DNA from: Adiantum capillus-veneris
Taxonomy: Eukaryota; Streptophyta; Polypodiopsida; Polypodiales; Pteridaceae
Assembly (NCBI GenBank): GCA_014529385.2
Contig: CM043944.1
Location: 49,273,768-49,337,767, forward strand
Length of the DNA stretch: 64,000 nt
Reading direction: 5' to 3'
The notes under the pieces were generated by a model. It had not been told where the DNA came from. It saw only the letters and a list, made by a program, of their open reading frames with translations, and searched no databases. Positions 48,338-57,665 of this stretch are shown here, in pieces (the stretch's first letter is position 1; the number at the start of each line of letters is the position of its first letter). Position numbers and translations under genes: made by a program.

Positions 48338-48580
48338 GGTTGCCCGCCACAAGACTGGTCACCGTCTCGGTGAGCCAAAACTGAATGAAACTACAAAAGT
48401 AACTATATGTACAATGAAAGGTGGGGTAAGAGCACAGTCCTGTCACCCAAGGGAAAGTGTCGTCGCCACTGCTGCTCCAGAAGTATCCGGATCGGGAGGA
48501 GCCATCAGATCGATTGTGTAACTATGCTATTGTTGTACTGTGCTCTGCATAACCTAGTTTCCTGTGGTTGTAGCAGCCAT
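48338..48580. other. spacer between accessory ORF and 3' LTR
   Basis: About 240 bp. The minus strand next to the LTR reads TGGCGGGCAACC, only loosely purine-rich, so the polypurine tract is not obvious. Confidence 0.4.
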
Positions 48581-50548
48581 CTACTGCACAGTGGATGGGA
48601 GCACCACACCTGAAGTGAACTCCGGACGCCTAGTAACGCAACCATGGCAGTGTGCACCAGCAACACCGTCACAACAAGGACCACTCTGGCTTTGCATGTG
48701 TGGCATCTGGACCTGAGACCCCTGCTGAGTGAAGTACTGGAACTGGGGTTGTGGGTAGTGTCCCATGAACTGCTGAGAGGGCTGAGAGGGACCTACTGGC
48801 GCTGCAAAGCCTGCTGGATTCTGGACATGTATCCCTGGCCCAGTCCATCCATATCCCACAGGAGCCTGGGTAGGCCTGTTATCATACATAAGCATTTCTT
48901 GAAATCCCTGCACCTGTGCTTTTAGGTCATCTATAATCCTCGACTTTATCTTCAATGCTTGCTGTAGTGCAAAAATCGTTGCATCTCGATCTGCAATGGC
49001 ACTCTTGGCAACTCGCAGAGATCCCTCCATAGCTGCGTATGTGGCGGAGTGATGCTGGTGGGTTGCAGCTAGCTGCTCCGCGCCTAGCTCGATGGTGGCA
49101 ATAGCAGCTCTGGAGTCCTGAAGTAACTTCTCTGAAAGCTGAAACAGAGAAGTGGAGTCGGTCCTACCTGAAGATCCCTCAGATGGATGTGATGCTGGAG
49201 GGCGTACCTGTGGCACTGCCGACGAGCTAGAAGTGGGTACACTTGGTGTAGTATGTGCCTCGGAGATTGTTGTTGTAGGTGGAGCGAGTGATATGTTGAC
49301 CAGTGTATGAGTGAAGATGGGAGAAGAAGGAAGAGAATCCTGTATGGGTGAAGTGACCATCCTGTCCTGAGGAGCGGCAGTAGACACTAGTGCCGGCACT
49401 GCACAACTAGGTGTAGAAGTAGACGTATGACGCTGAAGATGTACCCTAGTCTGCTGGCTCTCAGAAACTAGCAAGGAGAGTAGAGACTTCCCTATATCCT
49501 TCACCACTTTCACCTTGATCTTCTTTTTCTTGGTGACTGTGGGGTCAACCTGTATGCTCATGGTTTTTCTTTTCCCTTTCGAGGTTCCCTGTTCCTCATC
49601 CACTTCATTTATGTTAATAGGTATGTTTATGACCCATGCCAAAAGAGGTGCCGCAAAACATCTAAAACTTAACTGCACAGACTGCACTTGGGCCCGAAAT
49701 CTTTTAGCCCTAGATTGCAAAGAGCTGAAGAGAATTTGGTGGAATCCACATGGGATAGTGTGGATTAAACAGTATAGCCCGTCGCAGTGGGAGAATGTAG
49801 TGAGAATATCTGTTTTTACCTTGTCTTCTTTGGCATCCCGAGCCAGAAAGTAATACCTAAAGATTGCGAGAAGCCGTCTGTTTCGCTCATAATTTGGGTG
49901 ATCCGAGCTCAATAGCTCTTGACATGCTTGAATTGTCGCATCCTTGGACAACAAAGAGAAAGTGCGAGTAGTAGACTTCACAGCTGGAAAGTGTGTCATA
50001 CCCATGGCATGGCCAAGCCTTGTAGCTGTTAGCTTGTGGCCCCTGACCTTTGGAAAGTTTTTCAACAGTTGATGTATCAGTTCTGCTGGAACCGTATCAG
50101 GTAAATTTGCATCAGCCAATGCTGTGAGACCCAGAGTCCGTAGCTCAGCAGTCGAAAGCACCTCACTGAGAGATGGTCGAGGTTGCTGCATATGAAAATT
50201 TAATGAGAATGCTATGCGACTTTTTGAAGAAGCAGGCCCCTTGATTTCATAAGTGATGATTTGCTGCTTTTCTTTTTTCTGAGCCACTTTTGAATGTTCC
50301 TCTTTATCACTGGAAGCACCTGACTCGGAATTTACATATGAATCATCAGATGCTGCTGAGTCTGCTTTGTAGCTCTCATCACTTGGGTCACTGGACGTAA
50401 AGTCATCTATGTCATGGCTACTGCTGCTTGCAGATACTTCCTCTGCTTCGCTCTCTGATTCTGCAACCAGAGGTTTCCTCCTCTTCAACTCTACCTTTTT
50501 CTTGCTACTTCGCTCTGGCAGTTTTTCCTGCTTGCTACTTCCTGCCAT
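48581..50548 (-). CDS. accessory ORF of the Ty3/gypsy element, unknown function
   Basis: Uninterrupted 655-codon frame. An in-frame ATG 18 codons upstream (50602) would give 673, but ATG 50548 sits in ACCATGG, the better start context. Residues about 1-95 are Lys- then Ser/Asp/Glu-rich (ESESEAEEVSASSSSHDIDD). About 105-325 looks helical and folded (LSTAELRTLGLTALADANLP, RRLLAIFRYYFLARDAKEDK). A basic KKKKIKVKVVK near 341 could be a nuclear signal. About 350-465 is Ser/Thr/Pro-rich, 470-550 is coiled coil (IATIELGAEQLAATHQ, ALKIKSRIIDDLKAQ), and the tail is Gln/Pro-rich (YPQPQFQYFTQQGSQ). No signal peptide or clear membrane segment argues against an envelope protein. It lies where Athila/Tat elements can carry an extra ORF, but I do not recognise the domain. 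A DNA-, RNA- or Gag-binding cofactor is possible (inference). Confidence 0.8.
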   Translation of the reverse strand: MAGSSKQEKLPERSSKKKVELKRRKPLVAESESEAEEVSASSSSHDIDDFTSSDPSDESYKADSAASDDSYVNSESGASSDKEEHSKVAQKKEKQQIITYEIKGPASSKSRIAFSLNFHMQQPRPSLSEVLSTAELRTLGLTALADANLPDTVPAELIHQLLKNFPKVRGHKLTATRLGHAMGMTHFPAVKSTTRTFSLLSKDATIQACQELLSSDHPNYERNRRLLAIFRYYFLARDAKEDKVKTDILTTFSHCDGLYCLIHTIPCGFHQILFSSLQSRAKRFRAQVQSVQLSFRCFAAPLLAWVINIPININEVDEEQGTSKGKRKTMSIQVDPTVTKKKKIKVKVVKDIGKSLLSLLVSESQQTRVHLQRHTSTSTPSCAVPALVSTAAPQDRMVTSPIQDSLPSSPIFTHTLVNISLAPPTTTISEAHTTPSVPTSSSSAVPQVRPPASHPSEGSSGRTDSTSLFQLSEKLLQDSRAAIATIELGAEQLAATHQHHSATYAAMEGSLRVAKSAIADRDATIFALQQALKIKSRIIDDLKAQVQGFQEMLMYDNRPTQAPVGYGWTGPGIHVQNPAGFAAPVGPSQPSQQFMGHYPQPQFQYFTQQGSQVQMPHMQSQSGPCCDGVAGAHCHGCVTRRPEFTSGVVLPSTVQ

Positions 50549-50599
50549 GGTGAGGTCGGATGACAAACAGAGCCGCTGAGTAGCCAAGTGATGGAAAAG

Positions 50600-50974
50600 C
50601 ACTCAGACAGATACAGACCAAGTTGGATTTTCTGCAAAACGATTTAGGCTGGGGCGAGTAATTTAGGGTAGGGGTAAATTCGAACCAAAATAGGGCAGGG
50701 CAAAATTCGAACAAAATAGGGCAAGGCGAAATTGGGTGGGTAGAGGGTAGGGGCGAAAGTGAAATTGTAGAGGGTAGGGCGAGAGGGGTGCTGAGAGACG
50801 GTAGGGGCGAGAGGGGGTATAGGGTAGGGGCGAGAGGGGTGCTGGGAGAGGGTAGGGGCGAGAGGGGGAGGGTAGGGGCGAGAGGGGTTGCTGGGAGAGG
50901 GTAGGGGCGAGATTTAGAGGGTAGGGGCGAGAGGGGGTGCTGGGAGAGGGTAGGGGCGAGATTTAGAGGGTAGG
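50600..50974. repeat. GGGTAGGGGCGAGAGGGG minisatellite, part 1
   Basis: From about 50720 the plus strand repeats GAGGGTAGGGGCGAGAGGGG with optional TGCTGGGA inserts. On the minus strand ORFs such as 50535-51290 are only the repeat read through. Confidence 0.9.
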
Positions 50975-50982
50975 GACGAGAG

Positions 50983-51712
50983 CAGGGTTGTCCACGTTCG
51001 ATGTACGGGACGTTCCGTACCGTACCGTACCGTACGACTCGTACGTTCCGTACATGAGTCGTCCGTTTTTTTTTGTTTTTTTTTTCGCGGGGCGATTTTT
51101 GGTGTGGGAATGTTTTGCATCTCGACTGCATTTGAACAAGAGCCCAATGGCTGCATTGGCTCAAACCACCATGACCTATGTGCGACGAGGCTTGGGTAGC
51201 GGATCTACTATGGCCGCCACCACTTTGGAGATCATGATTCTTCTTTCTTCGGACATTGCCGTTTCCAATGTCCATGGACAGATCTTTCATGTTCTAACTT
51301 GTAAGACTTAAGTTACAAGTATTTAGTACTAAGCAGTGTTAGAAAAAAGCCGGGGTCTAGTGTATTTTAACCGGTTGAAATTATAAAATCCCGGTTAGAT
51401 TTTGAGCTTGCCTCTAAGAAAACCGGCAAATTTACACAAGTTTTAGTGTAATTACCGGCAAAAGCTTCAAATTTTGACCTGAAAACTCAAGTTTTCCCTT
51501 ATTTTGATCGGTTAGGAAAAATGTTTGTTTCTAGCCCTGGTACTAAGTACTAAGGTCGATGTCATGACTCATATGATCTATCATGTGTAAGACGCATGAT
51601 TTTTTTTTGCATCGTACGTTACGTCACCGTACGTCTAATTTTTTTTAGTTCGATTAGTACCGCACGTCTTCGTACGTGTACCCGTCGTACGTGACCGTAC
51701 GTGTCAACTATG
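50983..51712. mobile_element. hAT-like non-autonomous DNA element, 730 bp
   Basis: Left end CAGGGTTGTCCACGTTCG. Right end ...ACGTGTCAACTATG, the inverse of CATAGTTGACACGT. The ends match imperfectly around GTTG and ACGT. The 8-bp flanks are GACGAGAG (50975-50982) and GGCGAGAG (51713-51720). CGTACG/GTACCGTACC words crowd both subterminal zones (51003-51065, 51605-51700), and the interior has no transposase. The flank sits in a repeat that itself contains GGCGAGAG many times, which weakens the target-duplication evidence. Confidence 0.6.
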
Positions 51713-51835
51713 GGCGAGAGGGGGTGCTGGGAGAGGGTAGGAGTGAGAGTTAGAGGGTAGGGGCGAGGGGTATAGGGTAGGGGCGAGAGGGGGTGCGAGG
51801 GCGAGAGCTGCAAGGGAAGGGGGCGAGTTCTAGGT
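51713..51835. repeat. GGGTAGGGGCGAGAGGGG minisatellite, part 2
   Basis: Continuation of the array after the hAT-like insertion. Confidence 0.9.
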
Positions 51836-52553
51836 AGGGGTCAATAGGGGGAACGATGGGAAGGGTTGATAGTGGGTAAGATGTGAGGGAAATTACGAAT
51901 TAGGGGCGACTTCCACAGTATGGAAGAGACTTTGGGGATGGAGCTAATTAAGCAAGGAACACCAGAAAGAGGAGGGATCAAGGGCTAATAGGGGGCTCAT
52001 TAAGCAAGGGACAGCGCGAAAAAAGAGAGTCAAAGTCTCATTAACCAGAAATAGCTATCGACTAGATGGGTTGCCATGAAAGGTGAGTTGAAATTCCCAC
52101 CTTGCAGAAACTAAACTTGCATGTGTGAACGATAGGGAATAGATAACCCATTGAAAGAATGAAGAACTAGGGATTGAAACAGATTGAGGAATATTTTAAA
52201 GAGATTGCTCCAGAACGGCAAGGATAGAGATGCGATGGTGAGAGTGCATTTAAAAAATTAGAGACGGAAAAGAGAGATGCAGTTGAGCTGATTTAATCGT
52301 GAACCATAGCCAATAATCAAAAGATCTATTCGATGAGACTTGAACCTCGGAAATTGCAGAGGGGAAGCAGAGACAAAGACAGAACAACAGTAACTGATGC
52401 ATGCCTTGAAACAAAGGGAGTTTTGAAAGATAAGAGCTTCCATGAGGAAGAATTGAGAAGAGGGGAAATTCGTAAGCCAGGGAGAAATACCGAACTGAGG
52501 AGGGAAGAATCATATGGTGTTGGGATAGCTATCATCAATAGATGTGAAGATAA
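51836..52553. other. spacer between minisatellite and integrase end
   Basis: Purine-rich on the plus strand, with no supported ORF on the minus strand. It belongs to the retrotransposon's 3' internal region. Confidence 0.4.
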
Positions 52554-52775
52554 TTAGGGCGAGTGATAGCTCTTAATCCTTGATCCGTTTACCAGTGGCA
52601 AAGGAACGCCTTCTAGAGTGACTAATTGGACTGCCCCCTGTGGTAAAATCTCTTCCACCACGAAGGGCCCTTGCCAAGCTAGAACCAACTTCTTTGCTTT
52701 TTTCAAATATTTTGCCTGATAGAGTAGCACCAATGTGCCTTGCGTTATTTTCGGCTTTCTAAGGTGGTGATCATG

Positions 52776-53948
52776 CTATGCTTTGCGACGAAGTTGCTCC
52801 GCTTGCAGAGCATGAGAAGCTAAAAGGCGGCTTTCATCCAATAAGGTAAGACGGGATATAGAAGCTGCTTCCATGCCCCAACTTGCACGCAGACTGCCCA
52901 CCCTAGGGGATCCGGAGTTGAACTCAAATGGAGCTATGGCTTCCAAACCGAAAGCGAGTTGAAAAGGAGTGTGATTCGTTGTCGCTTTGAAAGATGTGCG
53001 GTATGCCCAAAGAGTGCCGTGCACAGCCTGAGCCCACGATGCTGGATGGAGATGACATGCTTTCCTCAAGAGTGCGATCAGAACCTTGTTGGTGCTCTCG
53101 GCCTGCCCATTGGCCCTAGGGTAATAAGAGCACGACTTGCGATGAAAAATCTTGTAATTTGCCAGTAAAGTTGAGATCATGTCATTGACAAAATGACTAC
53201 CCCTATCACTGGTAATCTCTAAGGGACATCCAAATCTGCATAAAATATTTTCATATAAAAATTTGGCTACTGTATTGCCACGGCAATCTACTGTCGCTAG
53301 AACCTCCGCCAACTTTGTTGCATAGTCAGTAGCCACTAGCAGATATTTGCGATTACCTGGTTGAGCCGGGGGATATATTGGACCCACAAAGTCCAAGCCC
53401 CATCTCTCAAACGGTAGCCACGTCATCGAGACCTGCAGAGGATGGTTGGATTGCTTACTTGGCTTCGGCCCACAACGCTGGCACACATCACAAACCTTAG
53501 AATATGCTATTGCATCCTTAAAAACGTAGGGCCACCATAGACTACTCTGCAGAATCTTCTGGGCCGTGATGTGACCAGGATAATGGCCACCAGTGGGACC
53601 ATTGTGTGCATCCTCCAGAATATGCTCCACCTCATGAGGCGAGACACAATGCTTCAGAACACCATCTGGTCCCGATTTGTAGAGCTGACCCCCAATCAGA
53701 GTGAAAGGCCTAGACTTCAACAGCAATCTCCTCTTCTGCAGTGGAGAGGCCTTCTCTGGGTACAGCCCAGTAGATAGAAATTGTAGGACCTCGCCGTACC
53801 ATTCTGGTGTTGTATCGATTTTGAAAAGACTGCTATCTGGAAAGTCATCCGCAATCCCGGTAGCTTCTTCACCTGTGTGAACGCGAGAGAGGTGGTCAGC
53901 CATTACATGATGCTTACCAGGACGGAGTACCACTTCAAAATCAAACTC
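52776..53948 (-). CDS. pol: integrase, zinc and catalytic domains
   Basis: Begins with the tether VMADHLSRVHTG. The zinc domain has H and H in DAHNGPTGGHYPGH and the Cys pair in KVCDVCQRC. The catalytic core has WGLDFVGPIYP (Asp), ITSDRGSHFVND (Asp) and YPRANGQAESTNK (Glu). The frame reaches TAG 52776. Past it the same frame gives a DNA-binding-like tail (GTLVLLYQAKYLKKAKKL, WQGPFVVEEIL, a GPF module) to TAA 52554. No chromodomain. Confidence 0.87.
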   Translation of the reverse strand, partial: EFDFEVVLRPGKHHVMADHLSRVHTGEEATGIADDFPDSSLFKIDTTPEWYGEVLQFLSTGLYPEKASPLQKRRLLLKSRPFTLIGGQLYKSGPDGVLKHCVSPHEVEHILEDAHNGPTGGHYPGHITAQKILQSSLWWPYVFKDAIAYSKVCDVCQRCGPKPSKQSNHPLQVSMTWLPFERWGLDFVGPIYPPAQPGNRKYLLVATDYATKLAEVLATVDCRGNTVAKFLYENILCRFGCPLEITSDRGSHFVNDMISTLLANYKIFHRKSCSYYPRANGQAESTNKVLIALLRKACHLHPASWAQAVHGTLWAYRTSFKATTNHTPFQLAFGLEAIAPFEFNSGSPRVGSLRASWGMEAASISRLTLLDESRLLASHALQAEQLRRKA

Positions 53949-54920
53949 TTAGAATAGGAGGAGCCATCGCCATACTCGACCTGCGACCTGTGGCTTATTA
54001 AGTAGATAGCGCAAGGCATGGTGATCAATAATAATTGTGAAGTGGACCCCTAGCAAATAGTGACGAAATTTTTGTAGAGCATACACTATAGCCAAACCTT
54101 CCCTCTCTGTGGTGCTATAGTTGCGCTCTACTTTGGTGAGCAAGCGACTTGCATAATGTACAGGGCGATCCAAGTTGAACTCTTTGCTAGGCTGAGTCAG
54201 CACAGCACCCACAGCTAGCAGACTGGCATCTGTATGCACATGAAAAGGTAGGGCCCAATCCGGGGCAACTAGAATAGGCGCTTCAGTGAGGCGTTTTTTG
54301 AGGTATGCAAATGCTTCGGCCTCAGGTGTTGACCATTGAAAGGGAACAGCAGCACTAGTGAGCCGGGTCAATGGTTGAGCCACCTGTGCATACATACGTA
54401 TAAACCTGCAATGATAGCCGGTGTGGCCCACAAAGCTCTGAACACCTTTGGGATTTATGGGAGGAGGTAACTTCAAGATGGCCACGATCTTCTCTGGGTC
54501 AGGTGCTAAACCTTGAGCAGAGACCACATGGCCCAACAGTGTGCCCTCTGTGACCAAAAAATGACACTTGTTCGGATTGAGCTTCAACCGTGCCTCTCTG
54601 CACCTGAGGAAGACTGCAGAGAGCTGAGCAAGATGCTCCTTTAGATTTTCTACTGGGGTCGAACATTGAGCACCCGAGAAGGTGGAAAAGTCATCCATGA
54701 ATATGCGAAGGTGATCAGTAAGCAGAGGACAAAAGATGAGATATACTATGCGATTGAAAGAAGGCGGTGCATTTTTAAGCCCAAAAGACATTCTAGTGTA
54801 GATGAAAATACCCCAGGGAGTCACAAAAGCTGTTTTGATTTGGTCGTCAGGATGTATTCCTAACTGATTGTAGCCGCTGAACCCGTCCATAAAACTATAC
54901 AGTACATGGCCCGCGACATC
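53949..54920 (-). CDS. pol: reverse transcriptase core and RNase H
   Basis: MDGFSGYNQLGIHPDDQIKT (motif A Asp), MSFGLKNAPPSFNRI and IFMDDFSTFS with the DD pair, then LLGHVVSAQGLAPDPEKI. RNase H has HVHTDASLLAVGAVL, TEREGLAIVYALQKF and IIDHHALRYLL, with its Asp-Glu-Asp residues present. It copies the RNA genome into DNA. It ends at TAA 53949. Confidence 0.87.
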   Translation of the reverse strand, partial: DVAGHVLYSFMDGFSGYNQLGIHPDDQIKTAFVTPWGIFIYTRMSFGLKNAPPSFNRIVYLIFCPLLTDHLRIFMDDFSTFSGAQCSTPVENLKEHLAQLSAVFLRCREARLKLNPNKCHFLVTEGTLLGHVVSAQGLAPDPEKIVAILKLPPPINPKGVQSFVGHTGYHCRFIRMYAQVAQPLTRLTSAAVPFQWSTPEAEAFAYLKKRLTEAPILVAPDWALPFHVHTDASLLAVGAVLTQPSKEFNLDRPVHYASRLLTKVERNYSTTEREGLAIVYALQKFRHYLLGVHFTIIIDHHALRYLLNKPQVAGRVWRWLLLF

Positions 54921-57116
54921 TTAGAGAACTCTCTCAGTGAAAGGTGTCGGAAATCCATCAGGGAATGTGACCTTATTCAGAGCCCGGTAGTCGACGCAAA
55001 CTCGAATTTTGTTGGACTGCTTCTTTGGGGCAATAACCATAGGGGACAACCATTCTGAGTGCTCCACTGGTACAATAATACCTGCTTCTTGCATTTTTTC
55101 CAACTCGATTTTGACTGCTTCTGAATACTTGGGATTCAGTTTGTAAGCCCGTCCTCTGACCGGCTTAGCCCCCTCAACCAAAGGAATTTTGTGTACTCCT
55201 AGCTCTGCTGGGATTCCTTCCAAATCATGGTAAGACCAGGCAAACACATCCTTGAAAGAGCGCACGAAAGAGATTACCAGGTCGAGTAGAGCGGGGTGAT
55301 CCCATAACCAAGTGGCTAACAAGATGGGCTGATGGTTGTCAGGGCCGCCTAGGTTGACCTCTCTGACTGGGTCAGGCCGTGCAGTGGGCGAGGCTGCGTC
55401 AGGGAGAGAAGACCTTGTCGCCTCTGTTAGCTTCTGAACATTATAAGCTGGCGTTTGATCAATGTTGAAATCAGTATACTCTTCTTGCAACCATCCTGAT
55501 GGAAGCTCTGCAAATGGTAAATCTTCAGATACTTCAAAGTGCTCCAGCATGGGTGGAGAGTCACATGGGGTAGAGGCTAAGGAAGGAGCTGGGGTGTTGG
55601 CCAACTCTTGCAAGGGAGACTTTTTCCCCCTTCTATGGTGGGTTATAGGCTCACCCAGGCCGATGGTTTCCATTAAGGGACCCTCTGAAGGATGGGCACC
55701 AGAGACCGGTCCACTTGGTTCTGGCTCACTTGGCTGACTGGGATTACTGGCTGCATGTGTAGCTTCAGGTTTAGCTTCAGGTGTAGGATCAGGGGGAGAG
55801 GGTGAATCTGTGGGCAAAGGTTGAAGAGAGACTACATAGCATGGCATCGAAGAGGTAGCTTCTAACCATTGCAATAAGTCTTCATCGGACCCATCAGGAG
55901 GGACCAGCTGCTCCAAGTCAGGGTTGGACTCTACTGACAAAGAGCTGTGCTGAACGACCGGATCCATACCTCCTTCGAGACGAATTTGTTGCATTGGAGA
56001 GCCAGGAGTATGTATCCACATGGCGTCGGTTCCCCAGTCGTGAAGTGCTTTCGTATGTCGCAACCATGGCCTACCAATCAGCAAGGGATAACCTCCCTCT
56101 ACCTGGGGAAGATTAACTACCACAAAATCCAAGTTAAAAGTGAAGTCTTGTACCTTCAGAGGCACCTTGTCGACTATGCCCACTGGGTAGACTGTTCTCT
56201 GATCGGCCAATGTAACAGTGAAAGGAGCAGGTCGGGTAGGCTTTAGACCTAAGGCCATCATAGTGAATTCGGGCATCAAATTGATTCCAAATCCTCCATC
56301 AACGATGACGCCGGATAGCTGGTGCCCAAGAATAGATACAGTGAGGCGAGGACTTTTATAATCGGTGAGGGGAGCAGATGGATAGGAAATCAAATAAGAC
56401 TCTGAGGGCTGTACAGGGAGGTGCCCGCCACTAGGCCCAGCCCCCAGGTACAGAGACTGAATGACTGATAGGGTGTCACTTCTAAGTGTTGCGTCGAGCC
56501 TTAGCATGTCGTATAGTGACACCTGCTGAAAAGTATTTTTCAAGATGGCTTCTGCTGTGGGCTTGGCGCCTTCGAACTGGGCTCCCTTTGGGACCTTAAT
56601 CTGTTCCAAGTCAGCCGCTGCTTCCAAGAAGGCTCCATCAATGTCAGATAACAGTGAAGTTGGTTTGCTCTGAGCAATTTCGAAGGACTCGTCCTTTGGG
56701 TCAAATAGACCAGCTTGAGGAAGTGGGGACTGGCGAGGTGGACCTGTGGGCAGACTGAGACCAAGAGCTGCTCTTTGTGCCCGAGTAAGGACACCAGCAG
56801 GCTCCTCCACTTGCAGTGGCTTAACCACATGAGTAGCAGGTGATGGTTGAGGCACGGTGTTCACAGTAATCAAGTTTATCTTCGGGAAGGTGAATTCTTG
56901 CTGGTTCTGAGTCGAGCTTGAAGACGGGGATGCCCTTTGCGTGGGACAATCCTTACTGTAGTGATCCTTCGAATCAGGGCAATGACGACGAGGGGACCCC
57001 TCAGGTAAAGGACACTTGCTCTGATAATGCCCATATTCTCCACATCTGTAGCAGAGTATGGGCCGATTGGAAGGACGAAACGGGGGACGAGGTGGTTGTT
57101 GCATGGAGTTGGAGGC
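54921..57116 (-). CDS. pol: third zinc knuckle, protease, start of reverse transcriptase
   Basis: Same frame. CYRCGEYGHYQSKC near 57050 is a third knuckle, with a degenerate fourth after it. An aspartic-protease-like block lies at about 56330-56010 (SGVIVDGGFGINLMPEF), where D-G-G replaces the usual D-S/T-G, followed by LLIGRPWLRHTKAL. A Pro/Glu-rich linker covers about 55950-55430. RT starts at about 55300: FVRSFKDVFAWSYHDLEGIP, EAGIIVPVEHSEWLSPMVIA, IRVCVDYRALNKV. It ends at TAA 54921, between RT motifs. Confidence 0.83.
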   Translation of the reverse strand, partial: ASNSMQQPPRPPFRPSNRPILCYRCGEYGHYQSKCPLPEGSPRRHCPDSKDHYSKDCPTQRASPSSSSTQNQQEFTFPKINLITVNTVPQPSPATHVVKPLQVEEPAGVLTRAQRAALGLSLPTGPPRQSPLPQAGLFDPKDESFEIAQSKPTSLLSDIDGAFLEAAADLEQIKVPKGAQFEGAKPTAEAILKNTFQQVSLYDMLRLDATLRSDTLSVIQSLYLGAGPSGGHLPVQPSESYLISYPSAPLTDYKSPRLTVSILGHQLSGVIVDGGFGINLMPEFTMMALGLKPTRPAPFTVTLADQRTVYPVGIVDKVPLKVQDFTFNLDFVVVNLPQVEGGYPLLIGRPWLRHTKALHDWGTDAMWIHTPGSPMQQIRLEGGMDPVVQHSSLSVESNPDLEQLVPPDGSDEDLLQWLEATSSMPCYVVSLQPLPTDSPSPPDPTPEAKPEATHAASNPSQPSEPEPSGPVSGAHPSEGPLMETIGLGEPITHHRRGKKSPLQELANTPAPSLASTPCDSPPMLEHFEVSEDLPFAELPSGWLQEEYTDFNIDQTPAYNVQKLTEATRSSLPDAASPTARPDPVREVNLGGPDNHQPILLATWLWDHPALLDLVISFVRSFKDVFAWSYHDLEGIPAELGVHKIPLVEGAKPVRGRAYKLNPKYSEAVKIELEKMQEAGIIVPVEHSEWLSPMVIAPKKQSNKIRVCVDYRALNKVTFPDGFPTPFTERVL

Positions 57117-57665
57117 TTAAGTGTAGAAGCTCTGAGGGGTTGAGGTGGCATTAGCATTATAAAAACTTTGAGTCGGGAAAGTACTTGACATACCTTGGAC
57201 AGCAGGGGTATTGAGCAAAGGTGGCATGTATTTGTTATGGCTGTAGTGGGAAACCATGTTGGATGCTGGTACTAACCCTTGTTGGAGAGTAGGACCAAGA
57301 CTTTGCTGTATTTTGTGCAATCCCTTTATATAGTAGCAATCCTTATCTTCATGACCCGATTTTTCGCAGAAGTGGCAATAAGAGCGAAGGGGACAGTCCT
57401 GTGGAGGGTGTCTTGGAGAGCGGCAGGAACTACACCATACCATAGCCTTAGTCTCCTGCTGAGACCTGAGCTCTTCTAACTCTCTTTTAAGTTGATCATA
57501 AGCCTCTTGATGTGGAGGCTTCTCCTGTCTGAGAGAGAAGGATCTCTCTTTGTGAAGGGCCCGCTGTAACTTTAGGGCTTCCAGTTCCCTTCTTAAAGAA
57601 GTCAAAGGGTCTGATGAACTGTCCACGAGTAAAGGGGCAGTATCTAACTGAGGAGAGTCAGTGAA
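57117..57665 (-). CDS. gag: gag: coiled coil and two zinc knuckles
   Basis: Continues in frame after the TAG. A charged helix (LRRELEALKLQRALHKER, YDQLKRELEELRSQQE) precedes CSSCRSPRHPPQDC and CHFCEKSGHEDKDC, both C-x2-C-x4-H-x4-C RNA-binding knuckles of nucleocapsid. It ends at TAA 57117. Confidence 0.82.
   Translation of the reverse strand, partial: FTDSPQLDTAPLLVDSSSDPLTSLRRELEALKLQRALHKERSFSLRQEKPPHQEAYDQLKRELEELRSQQETKAMVWCSSCRSPRHPPQDCPLRSYCHFCEKSGHEDKDCYYIKGLHKIQQSLGPTLQQGLVPASNMVSHYSHNKYMPPLLNTPAVQGMSSTFPTQSFYNANATSTPQSFYT

Noticed and set aside
50535-51290. 251-codon minus ORF with Ser-Pro-Tyr-Pro repeats
   Set aside because: It is the G/C-rich minisatellite translated, crossing the hAT-like insertion.
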